NCBI RefSeq assembly: GCF_002293435.1
Contig: NZ_DBDF01000146.1
Location: 2,206 to 22,378, forward strand
Length of the DNA stretch: 20,173 nucleotides
Origin: Bacteroides sp. UBA939
GTDB taxonomy: Bacteria > Bacteroidota > Bacteroidia > Bacteroidales > Bacteroidaceae
Direction: 5' to 3'
This document shows, one piece after another, positions 14,962 through 20,173 of the stretch (position 1 is the stretch's first letter; each line of letters opens with the position of its first letter). A model generated the notes under the pieces. It worked only from the letters and a program-made list of their open reading frames with translations, was not told the DNA's origin and did not search any database. A program made the position numbers and the translations under genes.

Positions 14962-15915
14962 ATGGATATTTCAGTTGTCATTCCTTTATATAATGAAGAA
15001 GAATCCCTTCCGGAACTGTACGCATGGATTGAACGTGTGATGAAGTCCAATGGTTTTTCATACGAGGTGATTTTCGTAAATGACGGAAGTACCGACCGTT
15101 CCTGGAAAATTATCGAAGAACTGAGCCATAAATCCGAAACGGTACATGGTATTAAGTTCCGCCGCAATTACGGTAAGTCACCGGCATTATATTGTGGTTT
15201 CGAAAAAGCCCAGGGAGATGTAGTTATCACTATGGATGCCGACTTACAAGACAGTCCGGATGAAATACCCGGATTATACCGGATGATAACAGAAGACGAT
15301 TATGATGTGGTTTCCGGGTGGAAGAAGAAACGTTATGATCCTATCTCGAAAACTATTCCTACGAAACTGTTCAATGCCACAGCCCGCAAAGTGTCAGGCA
15401 TTAGGAATCTGCATGACTTTAACTGCGGGCTAAAAGCCTACAAAAAAGATGTGGTGAAGAATATCGAGATATATGGAGAGATGCATCGGTATATTCCCTA
15501 TCTTGCCAAGAACGCCGGTTTTAATAAAATAGGGGAAAAGGTAGTGCAACACCAAGCCCGTAAATTCGGTAAAACGAAGTTTGGTGGTTGGAACAGATTC
15601 TTCAACGGCTACCTGGATTTAATCTCACTGTGGTTCCTCTCTGTCTTTGGAATAAAGCCGATGCACTTTTTCGGACTTCTCGGTTCTCTCATGTTCATTT
15701 TGGGATTCATTTCAATAATTATTGTTGGGGTTACCAAATTGTATAATTTATATAGCGGAATGCCCTATCGCTTGGTTACGGATTCTCCCTATTTCTACCT
15801 GTCGCTCACAGCCATGATTATTGGAACGCAACTGTTCCTTGCAGGATTTCTCGGTGAACTGATTTCGCGTACTGCTCCCGAACGAAATAAATATCAAATA
15901 GAAAAAACTATATAA
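14962..15915 (+). CDS. GT2-family glycosyltransferase with two C-terminal membrane segments (DPM1/GtrB type)
   Basis: A 317-residue membrane-anchored GT-A enzyme. The N-terminus has VVIPLYNEEESLPELY, then FVNDGSTDRSW with the nucleotide-binding Asp. The DxD region MDADLQD has Asp92 and Asp94. The polar domain continues to about 230 and two hydrophobic segments follow (about 233-260 and 275-298). This layout is that of polyprenyl-phosphate glycosyltransferases, which load a sugar from a nucleotide donor onto undecaprenyl-phosphate at the cytoplasmic face. The sugar cannot be determined. It is followed after 4 bases by the DUF6452 gene. Confidence 0.9.
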   Translation: MDISVVIPLYNEEESLPELYAWIERVMKSNGFSYEVIFVNDGSTDRSWKIIEELSHKSETVHGIKFRRNYGKSPALYCGFEKAQGDVVITMDADLQDSPDEIPGLYRMITEDDYDVVSGWKKKRYDPISKTIPTKLFNATARKVSGIRNLHDFNCGLKAYKKDVVKNIEIYGEMHRYIPYLAKNAGFNKIGEKVVQHQARKFGKTKFGGWNRFFNGYLDLISLWFLSVFGIKPMHFFGLLGSLMFILGFISIIIVGVTKLYNLYSGMPYRLVTDSPYFYLSLTAMIIGTQLFLAGFLGELISRTAPERNKYQIEKTI

Positions 15916-15919
15916 GGCT

Positions 15920-16417
15920 ATGAAAAAATTAGTAAAACTGGTATTGCTCTTTCTGATTGCCTACCCTGTGACGGGCATCATTTATTCCTGTTCTGAAGAA
16001 GAAGACTGTTCAATGAACGCACGCCCTATGATGCTGTGTAACTTCTATACGAAAAATGCAGAAACGGGAGTGGTTGTGAAGGATACTCTTGATTCACTGA
16101 CAATAACCGTCTACAATAGCGATTCCATTATTCTCAATAATCAGAAAATGGTGCATAGCCTGTCATTGCCACTATGCTATACGGCAGACTCCACAGTGTT
16201 GATATTCCACTATAGTGAAGATCCTCAGTTCGGAAAGGACACGATTGTCATTCGTCAAAAGAATACCCCTTATTTCCTGTCAATGGAATGCGGTTATCAA
16301 ATGAAACAATCAATTACAGGCGAAAGCCACAGTCGTAACCAGTTAGATTCTATTCATATTCAAAATCCAGACGCCGGCATTCATGGAACAGAAAATCTTC
16401 AACTCTACTATTATTAG
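15920..16417 (+). CDS. DUF6452-like putative lipoprotein
   Basis: A 165-residue exported protein. A basic start (MKK), a hydrophobic stretch and then IYSC with Cys24 form a loose lipobox, with acidic EEED right after the Cys. That pattern fits lipoproteins placed on the outer membrane of Bacteroidota. The mature part is beta-rich and contains three or four further Cys. I believe it is DUF6452, a family usually adjacent to DUF6048, as here; this is from memory and not a search. Function is unknown. Its 3' end overlaps the next gene by 35 bases in another frame, so the two are probably translationally coupled. Confidence 0.75.
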   Translation: MKKLVKLVLLFLIAYPVTGIIYSCSEEEDCSMNARPMMLCNFYTKNAETGVVVKDTLDSLTITVYNSDSIILNNQKMVHSLSLPLCYTADSTVLIFHYSEDPQFGKDTIVIRQKNTPYFLSMECGYQMKQSITGESHSRNQLDSIHIQNPDAGIHGTENLQLYYY

Positions 16418-17150
16418 TCTGGCGCTTTGCCTGCTGATAATCTGTCCGATACAGGCACAGAATGAGCCTGCTCCTCCGAGAACGGCTTCTAATTCTTCGC
16501 AAACGGAAAAGGAAAAAACAGATGAAGAGACTTTTCCGCTATATAACGGTGTAACTGTAAGCGTGGATTTATGGGGAATAGGAAGCAAAGTACTTGGGGG
16601 TGACTTCCTGAGTTCGGAAGTGGCTGTTGATGTCAACCTTAAAAACCGCTTTTTCCCAATCGTGGAAATAGGATATGGAGGTACCGATACCTGGAATGAC
16701 AAAGGCACGCACTATAAAAGCAATGCTCCCTATTTCCGGATTGGCATGAACTACAATGCTCTTTTCAAAAAGAAATTCAAAAACTATCTGTTTGTCGGTG
16801 TACGTTACGCCATGAGTAGTTTCAAATATGACATAACCACTCTTTCGGTGGATGACCCGGCTTATGGCGGAAGTATCGGAAATCCTAATCAAATAGATAA
16901 TATCTGGGAAGGTAGCGTACCTTTCGATCACAAAGGAATGAAAGGGTCTATGCAATGGTTTGAGTTTTGCGCCGGTATTCGCGCACATATCTGGAAAGAC
17001 CTGTATATGGGATGGGCATTGCGTATGAAATACCGTATGAAATCATCCGGAGATACCTATGGTGAACCATGGTATGTACCGGGGTATGGCAGAAATTCTT
17101 CCAATACAATGGGAGTAACTTATACAATCACTTATAAACTACCACTTTAA
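16383..17150 (+). CDS. DUF6048-like exported protein, possible outer-membrane beta-barrel
   Basis: A 255-residue protein with a signal peptide (residues 1-25, cleavage likely after IQA). A Glu/Pro/Thr-rich linker follows (about 26-50). From about 57 to the end the sequence alternates hydrophobic and polar residues with many Tyr, Phe and Gly and short turns (for example YFRIGMNYNAL, YLFVGVRYAMSSFKY and the final VTYTITYKLPL), which resembles a small outer-membrane beta-barrel. I read it as DUF6048 from its pattern and its DUF6452 neighbour. The function is unknown. The start codon lies inside the upstream gene (35-base overlap); no shorter start preserves the signal peptide. Confidence 0.75.
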   Translation: MEQKIFNSTIISLALCLLIICPIQAQNEPAPPRTASNSSQTEKEKTDEETFPLYNGVTVSVDLWGIGSKVLGGDFLSSEVAVDVNLKNRFFPIVEIGYGGTDTWNDKGTHYKSNAPYFRIGMNYNALFKKKFKNYLFVGVRYAMSSFKYDITTLSVDDPAYGGSIGNPNQIDNIWEGSVPFDHKGMKGSMQWFEFCAGIRAHIWKDLYMGWALRMKYRMKSSGDTYGEPWYVPGYGRNSSNTMGVTYTITYKLPL

Positions 17151-17154
17151 ACTT

Positions 17155-17736
17155 ATGACTACATTAGAGATTTGGTTGCTTGCATTAGGACTCGCAATGG
17201 ACTGTTGTGCTGTTTCTATAGTCAGTGGCATCCTTTTGAAACGTATGCAATGGCGCCCCATGCTGATTATGGCTTTTTTCTTCGGACTGTTCCAATCCAT
17301 CATGCCCCTGCTGGGGTGGATAGGCGCCAGTACTTTCAGCCACTTAATAAAGAATCTGGATCATTGGATTGCTTTTGTTATTCTTGCTTTTCTGGGCGCC
17401 CGTATGATAAGAGAGTACTTCAAAGAAGAAGAAAGCAAACAGGAATATGACCCGAAAAAACTGAAAGTAGTGTTGGCGTTAGCCATAGCAACCAGCATTG
17501 ATGCATTAGCTATCGGAGTGTCATTTGCGTTTTTAGGAATGCGGAACTTTTCAGAAATACTTCCTCCTGTTTCCATCATCGGTTTTGTCTCATTCTCCAT
17601 GTCGCTCATAGGATTAACGTTCGGCATCCGTTTCGGCTGTGGTGTTGCGCGGAAATTGCGGGCAGAACTCCTGGGAGGTATTATTCTGATTATTATCGGA
17701 ACCAAAATACTGATCGAACATCTGTTTTTCAGTTAA
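17155..17736 (+). CDS. mntP: Manganese efflux pump MntP
   Basis: A 193-residue, six-segment inner-membrane Mn2+ exporter of the MntP (YebN, formerly DUF204) family. The two inverted halves each carry the family Asp motif: GLAMDCCAVSIVSG with D16, and IATSIDALAIG with D116. These correspond to the Asp residues known to be important in E. coli MntP. Length is normal. The upstream sequence is only a 4-base gap after DUF6048, so there is no room for the yybP-ykoY Mn riboswitch that controls mntP in some bacteria. Control, if any, must act on the operon promoter or elsewhere. apbE follows after 12 bases. Confidence 0.95.
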   Translation: MTTLEIWLLALGLAMDCCAVSIVSGILLKRMQWRPMLIMAFFFGLFQSIMPLLGWIGASTFSHLIKNLDHWIAFVILAFLGARMIREYFKEEESKQEYDPKKLKVVLALAIATSIDALAIGVSFAFLGMRNFSEILPPVSIIGFVSFSMSLIGLTFGIRFGCGVARKLRAELLGGIILIIIGTKILIEHLFFS

Positions 17737-17748
17737 GCGTCGCTTCTT

Positions 17749-18771
17749 ATGGAAAGGAAAGCACAAAGATATTTTTTATGGGTCGCCCTTCTTGTATTGG
17801 GAACAATCTGGATACTTGCCAGCCACAACCGCACGACTCCCTATCAAACGGCAGACGGAATGATATTCGGCACCTATTATCATATCACCTATCAATGTGA
17901 CAGCGATCTGAAAGCCGAAATAGACAAAGAATTAAAACGCTTTGACGGATCGTTATCCCCTTTCAACGATACAGCCACTATTACACGAGTCAATCGTAAT
18001 GAGGATATCACACCTGATACTCTTTTCACGAATGTGTTCCGTCGCAGTATGGAGATTTCCAAAGAAACAGATGGGGCGTTTGATATCACCATAGCTCCAT
18101 TGGCAAATGCCTGGGGCTTTGGTTTCAAGAAAGGAACGTTCCCCGATTCGGTTATGATAGATAGCTTGCTGGAAATCACAGGATATTCAAAAGTAACTTT
18201 ATCCGAAGAAGGAAAAGTTAGAAAATCGGATGAACGCATAATGCTTTCGTGCAGCGCTATTGCAAAAGGATATGCAGTGGATATAATAAGCCGGTTGCTC
18301 GCTAAAAAAGGTATCAGGAATTTCATGGTAGATATAGGCGGAGAGGTTGTTGTACGCGGAGAAAATCCGAAGAAAGATTTGTGGCATATCGGAATAAACA
18401 AACCGGTAGACGATACTACGCCAGCCAGCCAGGTATTACAGACGGTACTGAACGTAACAGACGTGGGTATTGCCACTTCCGGAAACTATCGGAACTTCTA
18501 TTATAAAGATGGGAAGAAATACGCACACACCATTGACCCGAGAACCGGATATCCTGTGCAACACAGTATCCTGTCTGCCACCGTAATAGCGAAGGACTGT
18601 ATGAGCGCCGATGCCTATGCCACCGCTTTTATGGTAATGGGGCTGGAAGAAGCCGAACGCTTTGCAGATGCACATCCGGACATAAACGCCTACTTCATCT
18701 ATACGGATAAGAAGGGAGATTTGCAGATGTACTACACCAAAGGAATGAAGCGGTTTGTTGCTTCTAAATAG
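17749..18771 (+). CDS. apbE: FAD:protein FMN transferase (ApbE)
   Basis: Transfers FMN from FAD onto a Thr/Ser of target flavoproteins such as the Rnf and Na+-NQR subunits, outside the cytoplasmic membrane, with Mg2+. The 340-residue protein has an N-terminal membrane anchor (about 8-24) and then the ApbE domain: GTYYHITYQ; SCSAIAKGYAVDIISRLL; VDIGGEVVVRGENP; GIATSGNYRNFY; HTIDPRTGYP; and the Mg-binding region ADAYATAFMVMG. All key motifs are present and the length is usual. There is no lipobox Cys, so it seems to be anchored by its signal segment. It is the last gene of the run and convergent with the DMT gene (18-base spacer). Confidence 0.95.
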   Translation: MERKAQRYFLWVALLVLGTIWILASHNRTTPYQTADGMIFGTYYHITYQCDSDLKAEIDKELKRFDGSLSPFNDTATITRVNRNEDITPDTLFTNVFRRSMEISKETDGAFDITIAPLANAWGFGFKKGTFPDSVMIDSLLEITGYSKVTLSEEGKVRKSDERIMLSCSAIAKGYAVDIISRLLAKKGIRNFMVDIGGEVVVRGENPKKDLWHIGINKPVDDTTPASQVLQTVLNVTDVGIATSGNYRNFYYKDGKKYAHTIDPRTGYPVQHSILSATVIAKDCMSADAYATAFMVMGLEEAERFADAHPDINAYFIYTDKKGDLQMYYTKGMKRFVASK

Positions 18772-18789
18772 GGAAATAACGTTACTTGT

Positions 18790-19158
18790 TTATTTGTAAA
18801 ACACAAAATATACTGCCAGTATCAGGCAAATAAAAGCCGCAAAATGATTCCAGTGTAATGTTTCCCCTTTAAACAAAAGCGTGGAGAATACCGTGAAGAT
18901 AACAAGCGTTATTACTTCTTGAATGACTTTTAGTTGCATCAACGAAAAGGGGCCGCCATTGCCTAAAAAGCCGATACGATTTGCCGGTACTTGGCAGGAG
19001 TATTCGGCAAGAGCTATCACCCATGAAAATAAAATGACTGCATATAGCGGCCAGTTTGCGATAACTTTCGTTTCTTGCAATTTCAGATGGCCATACCAGG
19101 CAAAAGTCATAAAAATGTTAGAGACTATCAACAGTAAGATAGTATAAAAGCCTTTCAT
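18790..19158 (-). CDS. DMT-superfamily small membrane protein (DUF486)
   Basis: A 122-residue protein with four hydrophobic segments (about 4-22, 33-52, 74-95 and 103-121). It has the family's recognisable stretches FMTFAWYGHLK, WVIALAEYSCQVPANRIG and FSLMQLKVIQEVITL. It belongs to the DUF486 group of the drug/metabolite transporter superfamily. Proteins of this four-helix size would work as dimers; the substrate is unknown. It starts 15 bases after the TtcA-family gene ends and probably shares its promoter. The stop is 18 bases from the apbE stop, with only a weak A/T-rich hairpin between. Confidence 0.88.
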   Translation of the reverse strand: MKGFYTILLLIVSNIFMTFAWYGHLKLQETKVIANWPLYAVILFSWVIALAEYSCQVPANRIGFLGNGGPFSLMQLKVIQEVITLVIFTVFSTLLFKGETLHWNHFAAFICLILAVYFVFYK

Positions 19159-19173
19159 TTCGATTATAAATGT

Positions 19174-19944
19174 TTAAGCGTTGATTAATGAATTTGAATT
19201 ATCTGTTTTCTGAGGCAGCAGTTCTTCCTGAACATTGGTCATACTTCCCCATAGGCTGTATCGGGCTTCCGGGTTCATTTCTTCCAACTGGTGTAAGATT
19301 CCTTTCATGTCACTGCGATGGGACTGCGCCTCATAGGGACAGTTTTTCACTTGCTTGCGATATCCCCGTATCTGTGCCAATTCCACTAAATCGGACTCAT
19401 GTATCAGGCACATCGGGCGAATAATTGTCATATCAAACTTCTTCATCACCAAGCGTGGCGGCATAGAACTGAATGCTCCCTGGAAAGTAACATTCATCAA
19501 TAGAGTTTCCAGAATGTCATCCATGTGATGTCCCAGTGCTATTTTATTACAGTTATGTTCCTTGGCTACGGTAAACAAAGCCTTGCGACGATTCCAGGAA
19601 CACAGAAAGCAGGGAGATTTGCGGGTATCGGTACTGGCGTCGAACTCCGTTTCGTACAAAACAAAAGGTACTCCAAATGATTCCACATAATTACGCAGAT
19701 ACTCTATATCGCTTTGGTAAGGGATATTCCTCATCACAACATGAACTGCCATTATCGAAAACTTCGGTTTATAAACACGGGCACGTTTCGACAATAATTC
19801 TACCAGCGCCAAAGAATCTTTGCCGCCGGAAAGTCCAATAAGAATTTTGTCTCCGTCTTCTATCAGACCATACTCCACCATTCCTTTACTAAACCGCTTT
19901 TCAATACGGCGGATAGTCTTGTCTTCTCTTGTATATTGCACCAT
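19174..19944 (-). CDS. ttcA: TtcA-family tRNA 2-thiolation ATPase (PP-loop)
   Basis: A 256-residue cytoplasmic enzyme of the TtcA/TtuA-type PP-loop family, which adenylates and thiolates tRNA; E. coli TtcA makes 2-thiocytidine at position 32. Visible are the PP-loop SGGKDS (39-44), the CxxC pair C112/C115 in SPCFLCSWNRRKAL, the GHHMDDILETLLMN motif, and a third Cys (C202 in NCPYEAQ). These three Cys would bind a [4Fe-4S] cluster. It is somewhat shorter than E. coli TtcA (about 311). I chose the ATG at 19944, since an upstream in-frame ATG (20004) lies beyond the -7 box at 19975-19982. The exact modified base is assigned by family. Confidence 0.85.
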   Translation of the reverse strand: MVQYTREDKTIRRIEKRFSKGMVEYGLIEDGDKILIGLSGGKDSLALVELLSKRARVYKPKFSIMAVHVVMRNIPYQSDIEYLRNYVESFGVPFVLYETEFDASTDTRKSPCFLCSWNRRKALFTVAKEHNCNKIALGHHMDDILETLLMNVTFQGAFSSMPPRLVMKKFDMTIIRPMCLIHESDLVELAQIRGYRKQVKNCPYEAQSHRSDMKGILHQLEEMNPEARYSLWGSMTNVQEELLPQKTDNSNSLINA

Positions 19945-19974
19945 GATATTTGTAGCCTGTAATCTTTGGCGCTG

Positions 19975-20005
19975 CAAAAGTAAGAAACAGTTTTGACTTA
20001 ACAAA
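19975..20005 (-). promoter_or_regulatory. Promoter of the ttcA-like/DUF486 pair
   Basis: Minus strand: TTTG (20002-20005), 19-base spacer, TACTTTTG (19975-19982). Both boxes match the consensus. The -7 box ends 30 bases before the chosen ATG at 19944. Confidence 0.82.
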
Positions 20006-20015
20006 TTCTATCTGC

Positions 20016-20089
20016 CGCAAACCATTTTGTGTCTCTTTTACAAATTATCTTGTGATGTTTTTGTAACTGTTGACACAAAGCGGTTTGCG
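20016..20089. repeat. Nested inverted repeat near the right edge
   Basis: Outer arms 20016-20033 and 20072-20089 match at 16 of 18 positions (CGCAAACC..TTTGTGTC type). Inside, TTACAAA and TTTGTAA form a second 7-bp pairing around the centre. The element starts about ten bases beyond the ttcA promoter. No open reading frame is seen. Its role is unknown. Confidence 0.6.
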
Positions 20090-20115
20090 AGTTCTGATTT
20101 ATTTTTCATTTTATC

Positions 20116-20173
20116 CTTAACCTGCATTATTCATACTGCAGGAGTTAAGAGGTTGTCAGTTTGTCACTTTGTA
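20116..20173 (+). other. Hairpin and TTGTCA direct repeat at the window edge
   Basis: CTTAAC-CTGCA (20116-20126) pairs with TGCAG-GA-GTTAAG (20137-20149), with a 2-base bulge and a 10-base loop. Then TTGTCA occurs twice, at 20153-20158 and 20161-20166, at an 8-base period. The sequence is cut by the window end. It may be the promoter-proximal region of a rightward gene, but nothing downstream can be seen. Confidence 0.35.

Noticed and set aside
17151..17154. Manganese riboswitch (yybP-ykoY) ahead of mntP
   Set aside because: Only four non-coding bases precede mntP.
1..20173. Mobile element, CRISPR array, toxin-antitoxin or defence system
   Set aside because: No transposase, integrase, evenly spaced repeats, nuclease or paired small genes are seen; all sizeable genes match core or lineage-common families.

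Overview
The window reads as chromosomal DNA from a Bacteroides-type member of the Bacteroidota. The evidence is the repeated promoter pattern with a TAnnTTTG -7 box and a TTTG/TTG -33 box, the near absence of Shine-Dalgarno sequences, and lineage-typical families (DUF5606, PUR/DUF3276, DUF4199, DUF6452, DUF6048, a long NusB, a propeller/Y_Y_Y/LuxR regulator). It is almost entirely ordinary core genome. I see no phage, insertion sequence, CRISPR array, restriction system or polysaccharide utilisation locus.

Left part (1-6540): clpB reads rightward. Facing it is a leftward block nusB - yajC - ybbR-like - coaE, followed by a DUF5606 gene with its own promoter. Two long hairpins separate clpB from DUF5606. 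A -33/-7 promoter at 61-92 points off the left edge.

Middle (6577-11102): rightward genes for a PUR-family nucleic-acid-binding protein, ribosomal protein bL25, peptidyl-tRNA hydrolase, an Hsp15-like S4 protein and a Gfo/Idh/MocA oxidoreductase. Next come a leftward HIT-family gene and a divergent thioredoxin-like gene. The translation theme is strong here (NusB, bL25, Pth, S4 protein, then SRP RNA and tRNA-Thr). Intergenic palindromes lie at 7811-7876 and 9952-10009.

Regulator and RNA block (11103-14321): a 967-residue membrane-spanning sensor with a LuxR-type DNA-binding domain. Upstream of it and on the same strand are tRNA-Thr(UGU), ending in a clear intrinsic terminator, and directly before the tRNA what I read as the small SRP RNA. 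Both RNAs probably come from one promoter at 14291-14321.

Right part (14384-20173): a tight rightward run DUF4199 - GT2 glycosyltransferase - DUF6452 lipoprotein - DUF6048 - mntP - apbE, with gaps of 4-18 bases or overlaps, consistent with an envelope-directed operon. It meets a leftward pair, a TtcA-family tRNA thiolase gene and a small DMT/DUF486 membrane protein gene. The last 170 bases hold nested inverted repeats and a TTGTCA direct repeat, probably upstream sequence of a gene beyond the edge.

The most interesting items are modest: the abutting SRP RNA-tRNA arrangement with a non-GGAA SRP tip, the single-polypeptide membrane-tethered regulator with no obvious target nearby, the palindromic intergenic elements, and clpB, which lacks the house-keeping promoter but has a Shine-Dalgarno sequence. 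I did not find a convincing undescribed system.
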